This document shows positions 13,800 through 22,439 of a stretch of DNA of 22,439 nucleotides, piece after piece. A model generated the notes under the pieces. That model had not been told where the DNA came from and made no database searches. It was given only the letters and a program-made list of their open reading frames with translations. The DNA comes from JBFWIW01 sp050253535 (GTDB lineage: Bacteria; Bacillota; Clostridia; Oscillospirales; Oscillospiraceae), in NCBI GenBank assembly GCA_050253535.1, contig JBFWIW010000051.1, positions 1 through 22,439 of the forward strand, written 5' to 3'. The position numbers and the translations under genes are program-made. Positions within the stretch are counted from its first letter, which is position 1, and each line of letters starts with the position of its first letter.

Positions 13800-16700
13800 T
13801 TAGAACAAACAGATCTGACTCGTATCAGGCAGGCCTCTGAGCGCTCCTAGCACCTTTAACTGTTCTATGTGCGTCTTGGATACCTTCGGGCAGCTGGCCA
13901 ACAGGTCTTCTATCGAAATAAATTCCTTATCTCCCCTGTGGTCTGCCAGGTCGCGCGCCGCCGTCTCACCGAGGCCGGATATAGCCACGAATGGCGGGCG
14001 AAGCCCGCTTTCGGTTATTTTGAACTTCACGGAATCCGACTCGTACAGATCGATAGGAGCAAATGTGAAACCACGCATGTAAAACTCATAACAGGCCTCT
14101 AAGGTCGTTAAAAGGTCGTCTTCTTTGGCCGTCGAGTCGGGATTTGCCTTTATCTCCCGTATCTTTGCTGTTACAAGGTCGATACCGCGCGTCATTATCG
14201 CGGCGTCAAAACCGTCCTTTTGACTGCGGCGGTAAAAATATGCGCTGTAAAATGCCAGAGGCTCATGCACCTTAAACCACGCGATACGAAAAGCCATCAT
14301 AACATACGCCACGGCGTGCGCCTTCGGAAAGAGATACTGTATCCTGCGGCAGGATTCGATATACCATTCGGGAACGTTGTGTTTCTGCATCTCTTCAACT
14401 ATGCCTTCGGGCCAGGGCTTCCCTTTATGAATGGCGCCCTTTCGCACGGCCTCCATGAACTTGAAGGCACGTTTTTCTTCAATACCCTTGGATATGAGGT
14501 ACAGCATAATATCGTCTCTGCAGCCGATGGTGTCCTTTACTGAGGCCGTGCCGGAGAGAATCAGATCCTTTGCGTTGCCCAGCCACACATCCGTCCCGTG
14601 GGAAAAACCGGACAGCCGAACAAGCGTATCGAAATCCTCGGGCTTTGTGTCGCACAGCATCTGGCGGGTAAAGCCTGTCCCGAATTCGGGGATACCGATG
14701 GATCCGGTATACCCTATTATTGGGTCGCCGTCTTTTATGCCAAGGGGTTCTGCCGTTCTGAAAATACGCATCGTCTCCGGGTCATCAAGCGGTATGCGGC
14801 GGGCGTTAATGCCGGTCATGTCCTCGAGCATCTTTATCATCGTCGGGTCGTCGTGGCCAAGCTCGTCCAGCTTCAAGAGGTTGTCCTCCATGCAGTGGTA
14901 CTCGAGATGGGTCGTGATAATATCCGTATCCGCATCGTCAGCCGGATGCTGGGCGGGACAGAAATCGCAAATCTCCATATCCTGCGGGATGACGACGAGC
15001 CCGCCCGGATGCTGGCCGGTCGTGCGCTTTACGCCGACGCAGCCGAGTGCAAGACGCATCTCCTCCGCTTTTGTTACAACTTTTCCAGTCTTTTCGAGGT
15101 ACTTTTTCACATAGCCGTAGGCGGTTTTTTCCGCCACGGTGCCTATCGTTCCGGCGCGGAAAACGTGGTCAGCGCCGAAGAGTTCGTTCGTATATCTGTG
15201 GGCGTTTGCCTGGTATTCGCCCGAAAAATTGAGGTCGATATCAGGTACCTTATCGCCGCCGAAACCTAGGAAGGTCTCGAACGGGATATCGAAGCCCTCC
15301 TTCATATACTTTTCCCCGCAGACGGGACAGGTCTTATCGGGCATGTCCGCACCGCAGCCGAAGCCCTTCCCCGACTCAAAGTCGGTATGTTTGCATTTTT
15401 CGCACCTGTAATGCGCGGGGAACGAATTGACTTCGGTTATACCGGAAAGATAAGCGACGATTGATGAGCCGACGCTTCCGCGCGAGCCGACAAGATATCC
15501 GTGCGCCAGCGAGTCCGCGACGAGTTTCTGCGCGCTCATATAGATGACGTCGTAATTGCGCGCGAGGATATCATGCAGCTCCGTCTCCACACGCTGTGTG
15601 ACTATATACGGGGGAGCTTCACCATAGAGTTCACGCAGCCTGCCGTAGACAAGTCCTTTGAGCTCTTCGGCGCTGTTTTCAATTTTTGGAGGATAGAGCT
15701 TCCCGGCGGGCGGCAGGGGCCTCACCGCACCGCACATATCTGCAATGAGCTTTGTGTTTTTCACGACGACTTCATAGGACTTCTCGACGCCGAGATATGT
15801 AAACTCCTCCAGCATTTCGTCCGTCGTGCGGAAATAGAGCGGGAGCTTTTTGTCCGCATCCTCGAATTCTTTCGCCGTGAGGAGTATGTGGCGATAAACT
15901 TCGTCCTCCGGGTCGAGGAAGTGCACGTCCCCCGTCGCGACGACGGGTTTTCCGAGTTCCTCTCCCAGCTTGACTATTCTGCGGTTAAAATCCCGCAAGT
16001 CCTCCTCGCTTTTTGCTTTCGGGTGATCGCCGGTGAGCATGAAATAATTGTTGCATATAGGCTGTATTTCCAGATAGTCATAGAATCGGGCTAACCTTTT
16101 TTGCTCCATACGGCTCCGTCGGTCTGTTATAAGACTGAACACTTCACCCGCCTCGCACGCCGTTCCCACAAGCAGCCCCTCTCTGTATGACATAATTAGG
16201 CTCTTGGGTATCGTTGGATAGCGCCGAAAGTGTTCCAGATGACTTTTTGTGATAATCTTATAGAGGTTTTTTAAGCCCTCCTGACTTTTTGCCAGAAGGA
16301 TGATATGCTGCGGCCGAAAGCGCCGCTTTACAGCCGCTTTCTGCCGTCTGGGCTGGATTATGGCATTTATTTCCGAGATTTTTTCAACGCCTTCATCGCA
16401 GAGCCTTTTAAGCAGCGCCGACAAAATGAGTCCCGCCGTCACCGCGTCGTCCGACGCCCTGTGATGGTTGAATTCCGGAAGTCCTAGCCCCGCAGCGACG
16501 GCGTCCAGTCTGTGGCTCTTGAGGTTGGGGAGAAGCCCCTGCGAAAGGGGCAGCGTATCTATATACACCGGCTCAAATGGTATCCCGTATCTCCCGCTGT
16601 TTTCATAAATAAAGCCGATATCAAAGCTGGCGTTATGTGCGGCCAGGGGACGCCCTTCCGCAAAATTCAAAAGCATGCGCACGGCTGCGTCTGCTTTTGG

Positions 16701-17810
16701 CGCTCCGATGACGTCGGAATCTTTTATACCGGTGAGGTTTGTGACATTCTCCGGGATATGCATTTCCGGATCGACGAACGTTTCAAATCTCGCAACTTCC
16801 TCACCGCCCCTCATGATTACGGCGCCGATTTCTGTTATCGCGTCTTTTATTGGATCAAAACCCGTCGTTTCGATATCGAAAATGCAGACTTCCCCCGAGA
16901 GCGGAACATCGCATTCGCCATAAACCGCAGGGTGGTCGTCCACATCGTTTATGTAATATCCCTCTACACCATAGAGTATTTTAATCTTGTCTCCCGCGGC
17001 GCGCATCGCATCCGGAAACGACTGGCATACACCATGGTCAGTTATCGCTATAGCGGGATGTCCCCATTCTATTGCCCGCTTAACGACTTTTTTTGTCTCG
17101 GTCAGAGCGTCCATTGTAGACATTTGGGTGTGGAGATGGAGTTCTACTCTTTTTTCCTCGTAATCGTCGCGGCGCTTTTCCTTTACAGCGGGGGTTATGC
17201 TCTGCGGCTCCAGCGTTATATCGCCGTCGTAGCGGTTATAAGTGACCGTCCCCGAGACAGTGAGGTACATACCCTCTTTTATCGCCTCAACTATACCCTT
17301 CGCATTCTCGTCTGTCATGAATTTTGAGACCTTTATGGAACCGGTATAGTCTGTTATATCAAAGCTCAGAACGAAAGCCTTCCGCTTCGCTATCTCGCGG
17401 CTCTCAACGGCGAACACCTCGCCCCGAACCGTTACACGTCCGGAGTCGAGAGTTATTTCGGCTAATGGAGTCGGTACGGTTTTCGACGGTCTTCCCATTA
17501 TGGATTTCAGCGGTTCCTCGCTCTTTTCCCAGTTGTTTGGTTTTTTCTGTGCCTTCACTTCCACCCTTGTGCAAAAGGTCGTTATCGATACGTTTTGCAG
17601 CCCAAATTCGGCGGCTATCCGCCTCTCAGCGGCTCCCAGCGCAACAGGAGCCATCGCAGTCCTTATTTCAAGTTCTATCTTCATCGTCCCTTTTGCGGTG
17701 TCCACCGTAGCTCCTGCGACCACGGCCTCCGCAAAATCTGCGGAGAGCCCCGAGTCTTCGATGCAACATGGGAACATATCCAAAAAAGGGACTTTTCTTT
17801 CAGACGCCAT
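13800..17810 (-). CDS. polC: DNA polymerase III, PolC-type alpha subunit
   Basis: PolC is the replicative polymerase of low-GC Gram-positive bacteria, with built-in 3'-5' proofreading. The 1336-residue protein has an N-terminal region, an OB fold (about 120-210), a PHP domain (HLHT, H225/H227; TDHG, 257-260) split by a DEDD exonuclease (FDIETTGFDP, 311-320), then the polymerase. The zinc-binding segment has C803, C806, C819, C828 and C831; the catalytic aspartates are D857 and D859 (PDIDLNFSGEYQ). The last residues, SQICLF, resemble the beta-clamp motif ending B. subtilis PolC (QLSLF). It is about 100 residues shorter than B. subtilis PolC, chiefly at the N-terminus. The ATG has AAAGGA about 11 nt upstream. 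It lies 81 nt behind ispG, as in many Clostridia. Confidence 0.97.
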   Translation of the reverse strand: MASERKVPFLDMFPCCIEDSGLSADFAEAVVAGATVDTAKGTMKIELEIRTAMAPVALGAAERRIAAEFGLQNVSITTFCTRVEVKAQKKPNNWEKSEEPLKSIMGRPSKTVPTPLAEITLDSGRVTVRGEVFAVESREIAKRKAFVLSFDITDYTGSIKVSKFMTDENAKGIVEAIKEGMYLTVSGTVTYNRYDGDITLEPQSITPAVKEKRRDDYEEKRVELHLHTQMSTMDALTETKKVVKRAIEWGHPAIAITDHGVCQSFPDAMRAAGDKIKILYGVEGYYINDVDDHPAVYGECDVPLSGEVCIFDIETTGFDPIKDAITEIGAVIMRGGEEVARFETFVDPEMHIPENVTNLTGIKDSDVIGAPKADAAVRMLLNFAEGRPLAAHNASFDIGFIYENSGRYGIPFEPVYIDTLPLSQGLLPNLKSHRLDAVAAGLGLPEFNHHRASDDAVTAGLILSALLKRLCDEGVEKISEINAIIQPRRQKAAVKRRFRPQHIILLAKSQEGLKNLYKIITKSHLEHFRRYPTIPKSLIMSYREGLLVGTACEAGEVFSLITDRRSRMEQKRLARFYDYLEIQPICNNYFMLTGDHPKAKSEEDLRDFNRRIVKLGEELGKPVVATGDVHFLDPEDEVYRHILLTAKEFEDADKKLPLYFRTTDEMLEEFTYLGVEKSYEVVVKNTKLIADMCGAVRPLPPAGKLYPPKIENSAEELKGLVYGRLRELYGEAPPYIVTQRVETELHDILARNYDVIYMSAQKLVADSLAHGYLVGSRGSVGSSIVAYLSGITEVNSFPAHYRCEKCKHTDFESGKGFGCGADMPDKTCPVCGEKYMKEGFDIPFETFLGFGGDKVPDIDLNFSGEYQANAHRYTNELFGADHVFRAGTIGTVAEKTAYGYVKKYLEKTGKVVTKAEEMRLALGCVGVKRTTGQHPGGLVVIPQDMEICDFCPAQHPADDADTDIITTHLEYHCMEDNLLKLDELGHDDPTMIKMLEDMTGINARRIPLDDPETMRIFRTAEPLGIKDGDPIIGYTGSIGIPEFGTGFTRQMLCDTKPEDFDTLVRLSGFSHGTDVWLGNAKDLILSGTASVKDTIGCRDDIMLYLISKGIEEKRAFKFMEAVRKGAIHKGKPWPEGIVEEMQKHNVPEWYIESCRRIQYLFPKAHAVAYVMMAFRIAWFKVHEPLAFYSAYFYRRSQKDGFDAAIMTRGIDLVTAKIREIKANPDSTAKEDDLLTTLEACYEFYMRGFTFAPIDLYESDSVKFKITESGLRPPFVAISGLGETAARDLADHRGDKEFISIEDLLASCPKVSKTHIEQLKVLGALRGLPDTSQICLF

Positions 17811-17891
17811 TTGCTGGTTTGTCCTTTCGATTTCTGTTTCTTGTCTGATGCGCTTACGGCGTTGGGATAAGCGAACTCTGTATGGATTATG

Positions 17892-18929
17892 TCAACTTTC
17901 TGTGACCATTGCCATAAGCTCATCTACAATAAGCGCCATAGGCACCTTTTTGACAATCTTGCCATTTTTAAAAAGCAGCCCCTCACCTTTTCCTCCTGCC
18001 ATACCGAAGTCGGCCTCTCTCGCCTCGCCCGGGCCGTTCACGGCGCAGCCCATAACCGCGACGGTACAGTCCTTATGTACGCCCGCGAGCCGTTTTTCAA
18101 TCTCTCCGGCTATCCCTATGAGGTCGATGTTGCACCTTCCACAGCTCGGGCAGGAGATTATCCTGACTCCGTCGCTCCTTATACCGAGGGCTTTAAGGAG
18201 AGCTACTCCGGCGATCGCCTCCCGCTCCGGCGGGGCCGTAAGCGAAATTCTGATAGTATCGCCTATACCCTCCGTCAGGAGCGTGCCAATACCGGCGGCG
18301 GAGCGCATTATGCCCATATATTCCGTGCCTGCCTCGGTGACGCCGAGGTGCAGCGGGTAATCCGTCTTCTCAGCCATCATCCGGTATGCCTCAACCGTGA
18401 GCATTACATCGGACGCCTTTACGGAAATGCAGATGTCGTTAAAATCAAATTTGTTGAGGAGCTTCACATGCCCCATTGCGCTCATGTACATAGCCTCGGC
18501 AGTCAGTCCGTATCTCTGCAAAAGGTCTTCTTCAAGGCTCCCGCCGTTCACGCCGATGCGGATCGGGATGTTTTTTTTCCGGCAGGCGTTTGCTACGGCG
18601 CGTACCTTATCCTCGCCGCCAATATTTCCGGGATTTATGCGTATCTTATCAACGCCCATTTTTACGGCTTCCAGAGCGAGCTTGTAATCAAAATGGATGT
18701 CCGCGACGATCGGTACCGGCGAACGTTCCCTGATAGGTCCCAGAGCAGCAGCAGCCTCCATTGTCGGGACGGCGAGCCGCACGATATCGCAGCCCGCTGC
18801 GGCGAGCCGCTCTATCTGGGAAAGCGTCGCCGCGACGTCCTCGGTTTTCACGTTCGTCATGGACTGCACGGTTATCGGCGCTCCGCCGCCTATTGTGATT
18901 CCGCCGACGTTTATCTTCTTCGTTGCCAT
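17892..18929 (-). CDS. ispG: 4-hydroxy-3-methylbut-2-enyl diphosphate synthase
   Basis: IspG reduces MEcPP to HMBPP, the penultimate step of the MEP isoprenoid pathway, using a [4Fe-4S] cluster. The 345-residue protein has the three cluster cysteines C260, C263 (SCPSCGRCN) and C295 (GCAVNGPGEA), with E302 as the expected fourth ligand, on a TIM-barrel N-terminal domain (RLAVP, ADIHFDY, RINPGNIG). The ATG has GGAGG at 6 nt and follows rseP after 15 nt. With dxr and uppS in the same cluster, it links isoprenoid supply to the undecaprenyl lipid carrier. Confidence 0.97.
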   Translation of the reverse strand: MATKKINVGGITIGGGAPITVQSMTNVKTEDVAATLSQIERLAAAGCDIVRLAVPTMEAAAALGPIRERSPVPIVADIHFDYKLALEAVKMGVDKIRINPGNIGGEDKVRAVANACRKKNIPIRIGVNGGSLEEDLLQRYGLTAEAMYMSAMGHVKLLNKFDFNDICISVKASDVMLTVEAYRMMAEKTDYPLHLGVTEAGTEYMGIMRSAAGIGTLLTEGIGDTIRISLTAPPEREAIAGVALLKALGIRSDGVRIISCPSCGRCNIDLIGIAGEIEKRLAGVHKDCTVAVMGCAVNGPGEAREADFGMAGGKGEGLLFKNGKIVKKVPMALIVDELMAMVTES

Positions 18930-18944
18930 GGTAGACCTCCTGCA

Positions 18945-20003
18945 TCAGCCCGTGATTATTCGGATAATGTCGTTCACCATAACAAATGCCATGAGTCCCA
19001 GGAGAAGTACGAGCCCCGCAGCATGGACATAACCCTCATATTTCGGATTTATATGCCGCCTGGTTAGTTTCTCAGCTATATAGGTTATGAAAAGAAAGAA
19101 TATCCGTCCCCCGTCCAGCGCCGGTATCGGGAGAAGATTCACTACCGCGAGGTTCACTGCAATAAACGCAGCGAGATACGCGATGTTATAGAGCGCGTCG
19201 ATGGTGCTGCCGGCCGCCTCTCCAACCTGACTCATTACCGAAACTATCCCGACAGGACCGGACAGTTCGCGTATGCCGACGGCGCCGGTCACGAGGTCTG
19301 AGAGCCCCATCCAGACGAGCCTGATAAAATTATACGATGTGTAAAATGAGTATTTGAGGTCTTCCCCAATGGAAGCCTGTATACGGTTGAATGAAATGCC
19401 GTAGCGCGTAACAGTCTCTCCGCCCTGTTCATATTCCCGGAGGGTGAGCGGAAAATCATTGAGTACTACCTTCTGCCCGTCGCGGACTATTACAAGGTCA
19501 ACCGCCTCGCCGTTCGAACGTGCCATATAAGTTGAAAAATCAGCTGAATAAAAGATATGCGAGCCGTTTATCTCAACAATTCTGTCGCCCGCCATAAGTC
19601 CTTCTTCGCCCTGACCCGGAAATCCCGGAGTAAACCCGACGATTGTCGTACCTCCGTAAGCGGCGGAATCCGAAAAAATCACAATAATTATGATAAGCCC
19701 GATGACGAAATTCATCGCCGCGCCCGCAGCAAGGATTATAAGGCGTTTCCACGCAGACTGCTTCGTAAACGAGCGCGGGTTTGAAGACGCCTCGTCCTCT
19801 CCCTCCATCGCGCAGAATCCGCCTATCGGCAGAAGGCGCAGTGAGTAAAGCGTCTCCCCTTTTTGCTTTTTTAAGAGCACGGGCCCCATGCCGATGGCAA
19901 ATTCGTTGACCTGTACGTTACATGCCTTCGCGGCCGCGAAATGACCAAGCTCATGCGTTGCTATGAGTATTCCGAAGAATACTATTGCCAGAACGATATA
20001 CAT
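18945..20003 (-). CDS. rseP: RIP (site-2) zinc metalloprotease
   Basis: RseP-family proteases cut membrane-embedded substrates such as anti-sigma factors and leftover signal peptides. The 352-residue protein has the zinc motif HELGH (H17, H21) in its first transmembrane helix, a second helix (about 87-111), a PDZ domain (about 115-205), and the third zinc ligand in NLLPIPALDGG (D297), followed by a last helix (about 326-345). It starts 3 nt after the dxr stop, so the two are tightly coupled. The substrate cannot be told from here. Confidence 0.95.
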   Translation of the reverse strand: MYIVLAIVFFGILIATHELGHFAAAKACNVQVNEFAIGMGPVLLKKQKGETLYSLRLLPIGGFCAMEGEDEASSNPRSFTKQSAWKRLIILAAGAAMNFVIGLIIIIVIFSDSAAYGGTTIVGFTPGFPGQGEEGLMAGDRIVEINGSHIFYSADFSTYMARSNGEAVDLVIVRDGQKVVLNDFPLTLREYEQGGETVTRYGISFNRIQASIGEDLKYSFYTSYNFIRLVWMGLSDLVTGAVGIRELSGPVGIVSVMSQVGEAAGSTIDALYNIAYLAAFIAVNLAVVNLLPIPALDGGRIFFLFITYIAEKLTRRHINPKYEGYVHAAGLVLLLGLMAFVMVNDIIRIITG

Positions 20004-20006
20004 AGA

Positions 20007-21149
20007 TCATGCCTTTCCGATAATAAGTCGCCGAGCTTCTTCGTCGGCAGCGAGGATATCTTCGATAGTCCCCGCTTTCATGTCCCCTATCTTCTCCACT
20101 GCAAGCGCCACTGATTCATAGATACCACTAAAAGATATTTTATCCTTAAGGAAAAGTCCTACAGCCTCCTCGTTTGCGGCGTTCATGACCGCGCAGGCCG
20201 TTCCCGGTTTTTTTGCCGTTTCCATAGCGAGTGCGAGACATTTGAATGTCTCAACATCCGGTTCTTCGAATGTGAGCGCCGCGAGCTTTGTAAAATCCAT
20301 CTCGCCCGTTAGCGATGCGCGGCACTGCGGATACGTCAGAGCGTACTGTATCGGCAAGCGCATATCGGGCACTGCGAGCTGTGCCATAATGGAATTATCC
20401 CGGAATTCGACCATTGAGTGTATTATGCTCTGCGGATGAATAATTATCTTTATCCTCTCCGGCCCTACGCCGAACAGGTGCATGGCCTCTATGAATTCAA
20501 GGCCTTTGTTCATAAGCGTCGCGCAGTCGACTGTTATCTTCGGCCCCATATGCCAGTTCGGATGGCGAAGCGCCTGTTCCTTTGTAACCTTTTGAAGCTC
20601 GTCAAGCTTTTTCCCGCGGAACGGCCCCCCCGAAGCCGTAAGAATGATGTGCTTTACGTCCTCTTTTTTTCTGCCCTCCATACATTGGAATATCGCCGAA
20701 TGCTCCGAGTCAACCGGGACTATCTCAGCCCCGAATTTTTCCGCCTCGCTCATCACTATGTCACCGGCGCAGACCAGCGTCTCCTTGTTTGCGAGGGCTA
20801 TCCTTTTACCGCGCCGTATGGCGGAGACAGTCGGGATTAGCCCAACCGTACCCACCACCGCCGTCAAAACAGTGTCCGCCTCCTCAGTGGATGCGGCCTC
20901 TACGAGCCCCTCCATTCCAGAGAGGACTTTCGTACTTGTATCCGCGAGCTTGACCCTGAGATCTTTTGCGGACTTCTCGTTGTACATGACGGCGAGCTTC
21001 GGTGAAAACCTTCTCACCTGAGTTTCCATAATCTCCGTATTCACGCCCGCGCAAAGGGCGCTCACACCGTACCCGAGATGCTCGATGACTTCAAGGCTCT
21101 GCCTGCCGACAGAGCCGGTCGAGCCGAGCACGGAAATCGTTCGTTCCAT
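20007..21149 (-). CDS. dxr: 1-deoxy-D-xylulose 5-phosphate reductoisomerase
   Basis: Dxr rearranges and reduces DXP to MEP with NADPH, the committed step of the MEP pathway. The 380-residue protein shows the nucleotide-binding GSTGSVGRQSLEVI (9-22), the NKETLV segment (121-126), metal ligands D147 and E149 (PVDSEHSAIFQ) and E218, and the flexible loop HPNWHMGPKITVDCATLMNKG (196-216). It lies 36 nt behind cdsA; only a weak site (GGA) precedes the ATG. Confidence 0.97.
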   Translation of the reverse strand: MERTISVLGSTGSVGRQSLEVIEHLGYGVSALCAGVNTEIMETQVRRFSPKLAVMYNEKSAKDLRVKLADTSTKVLSGMEGLVEAASTEEADTVLTAVVGTVGLIPTVSAIRRGKRIALANKETLVCAGDIVMSEAEKFGAEIVPVDSEHSAIFQCMEGRKKEDVKHIILTASGGPFRGKKLDELQKVTKEQALRHPNWHMGPKITVDCATLMNKGLEFIEAMHLFGVGPERIKIIIHPQSIIHSMVEFRDNSIMAQLAVPDMRLPIQYALTYPQCRASLTGEMDFTKLAALTFEEPDVETFKCLALAMETAKKPGTACAVMNAANEEAVGLFLKDKISFSGIYESVALAVEKIGDMKAGTIEDILAADEEARRLIIGKA

Positions 21150-21185
21150 AAAATAATTTCCAATCTGTTTCTGTATAATAATCTG

Positions 21186-22004
21186 TCAAAACGCGGGTAA
21201 TACCCTCACTAATATATATATGATGGGTGCCGCGAAAACCATGCTGTCAAATCTGTCCATCATCCCTCCATTTCCTGGAATAATATCTCCATAGTCCTTT
21301 GTCTCATGTTCCCGCTTGATGAGTGAAAAAGCGAGATCACCAAGCTGCGTCGCTATGTTCCCCAAAACGGCGTATACGAAAAGGAGGAGGAAACTCACTT
21401 CCATATCCAGTGCGAATCTGAGAATGAGTCCGTAAATCTGCATTCCGATGATGACGGTAACGATACTGCCTATAAAGCCCTCCATCGATTTATTGGGGCT
21501 TACGGCGGTTATCCCCCGATGTTTTCCAAAGAAAACACCGATGAAATATGCACCGCTGTCCGAAACCATAGTGGTAATAAACACCAAGAGTACATAAAAC
21601 CTGCCGTTTTCCATGAGCTTCAGTAAAACGATTACGGACAGGAAACTGGGAATAAGCGCTCCGGCGAAAAGGGACATCAGGATCTGCGCCATGTTTATGG
21701 CGCCCTTTTTCTTATATCCTGCGACCGCCTCAAAGAACATACAGAACATAAGCAAAAATACAACGCCTGTATCGAAAAGCCGACCCATTTTTAAGTACGT
21801 GCCAACCGGTATAAGCACAGCGGCAAGTACAGGGTATAAATATATTCTCCCTCTTTCCGGCGGACATGAAGCGTGCAGAAGCTCATAGGCGCAGCACGCC
21901 GTTATCACCGATGTCATCACCGTTAGGAACGCCGGCGGGAGAAAAAGTATGACCGCTATAATTACCGGCAGGCCAACCGCTGCAACAATAAGTCTGGTTT
22001 TCAT
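21186..22004 (-). CDS. cdsA: Phosphatidate cytidylyltransferase
   Basis: CdsA makes CDP-diacylglycerol from phosphatidic acid and CTP, the precursor of bacterial phospholipids. The 272-residue protein is almost wholly hydrophobic, with about seven to eight membrane segments. The family signature occupies about 227-254: SLIKREHETKDYGD followed by PGNGGMMDRFDS, with the metal-binding aspartates D250 and D253. Most family members have PGHGG; here the His is Asn (N245). An AAGGGG site precedes the ATG. It lies between uppS and dxr, as in many Firmicutes. Confidence 0.95.
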   Translation of the reverse strand: MKTRLIVAAVGLPVIIAVILFLPPAFLTVMTSVITACCAYELLHASCPPERGRIYLYPVLAAVLIPVGTYLKMGRLFDTGVVFLLMFCMFFEAVAGYKKKGAINMAQILMSLFAGALIPSFLSVIVLLKLMENGRFYVLLVFITTMVSDSGAYFIGVFFGKHRGITAVSPNKSMEGFIGSIVTVIIGMQIYGLILRFALDMEVSFLLLFVYAVLGNIATQLGDLAFSLIKREHETKDYGDIIPGNGGMMDRFDSMVFAAPIIYILVRVLPAF

Positions 22005-22122
22005 CTATCTTTGTCCACCCCTTGATTCTTTACAGCCCGAATCCGCCTGTACGCTCCTTCTGCGCCGCTGTCCCCGCCTCTCCGCATCCACCCTTTATGG
22101 CAGCGCGTATAGCAGGAATAAA

Positions 22123-22439
22123 TCATATGCCGCCGTATCTGCGGCTTCTGCGCTGATACGCGGCTATGGCGCGGTCAAGCTCCTTCTCGTCAAAATCCGG
22201 CCAGAGGACCGGCGTGAAGTAAAGTTCGGCATAAGCCGCCTGCCAGAGAAGAAAATTGGAGAGCCTCTCCTCTCCGCTCGGCCGTATAACGAGGTCCGGG
22301 TCCGGAATTCCCACAGAATACATATGTCTGCCGAAGCTCTCTTCAGTAATCTCCGTACCCTTCTCCCTGAAGTCCTCAGCGCAAGCCTGAGCGGCGCGTA
22401 TTATCTCATCCCGGCCGCCGTAATTCAGGCAGATGTTCA
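22123..22439 (-). CDS. uppS: Undecaprenyl diphosphate synthase, 3' part
   Basis: Only the last 104 codons are inside the window; the gene continues past the right edge, so no start is seen. The cis-prenyltransferase motifs are clear: NYGGRDEI, GIPDPDLVIRPSGE (the substrate-binding RPSGE segment), RLSNFLLWQAAYAE and WPDFDEKEL. The enzyme adds isoprene units to farnesyl diphosphate to make the C55 carrier for cell-wall precursors. The gap of about 118 nt to cdsA shows no obvious signal besides the cdsA ribosome binding site. Confidence 0.96.
   Translation of the reverse strand, partial: NICLNYGGRDEIIRAAQACAEDFREKGTEITEESFGRHMYSVGIPDPDLVIRPSGEERLSNFLLWQAAYAELYFTPVLWPDFDEKELDRAIAAYQRRSRRYGGI

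Noticed and set aside
17866..17895. Promoter before polC, with a perfect TTGACA overlapping the ispG stop
   Set aside because: The hexamers 17-18 nt downstream (GCTTAT/CTTATC) are poor -10 elements, and the -35 lies in coding sequence; not strong enough to call.

Overview
The window looks like a chromosomal segment of a spore-forming Gram-positive bacterium, probably a member of the Clostridia. Three things point there: a PolC-type replicative DNA polymerase, the uppS-cdsA-dxr-rseP-ispG-polC gene order typical of Firmicutes, and a SpoIIQ-like membrane LytM protein with a sigma-F/G-like promoter. All convincing genes lie on the minus strand, so transcription runs from high to low coordinates. 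I saw no tRNA, rRNA, CRISPR array, complete insertion sequence or phage gene.

From right to left, 22439-17892 holds an envelope and isoprenoid block: the 3' part of uppS (undecaprenyl diphosphate synthase), cdsA (CDP-diglyceride synthase), dxr and ispG (two steps of the MEP isoprenoid pathway) and rseP (site-2 intramembrane protease). polC follows. A few bases behind it is a multidomain membrane protein: a kinase-like domain, nine 15-residue Glu/Pro/Ala repeats, one transmembrane helix and a YARHG domain. Its catalytic loop lacks the HRD aspartate and the following lysine, so it may be a pseudokinase.

At 11407-4970 is a compact histidine operon in the order hisZ-hisG fusion, hisD, hisB, hisH, hisA, hisF, hisI, hisE, closed by a strong hairpin. 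HisZ and HisG, normally two subunits of ATP phosphoribosyltransferase, are joined in one frame. hisC and a histidinol-phosphatase are absent here and must be elsewhere. The wide hisA-hisF gap contains a perfect 12-bp inverted repeat whose second arm covers the hisF ribosome binding site.

At 4781-1525 is a two-gene aldehyde dehydrogenase operon; its second gene closely resembles E. coli AldA (lactaldehyde/glycolaldehyde dehydrogenase). It has a near-consensus sigma-A promoter and a leader of about 275 nt with a well-formed intrinsic terminator about 90 nt before the first start codon, plus a possible competing antiterminator. This is the layout of a riboswitch or other attenuation control. I could not assign it to a known class, and it is the best candidate here for an undescribed regulatory element.

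The left end carries the SpoIIQ-like gene, a 22-bp hairpin terminator, and about 330 bp with no recognisable gene.
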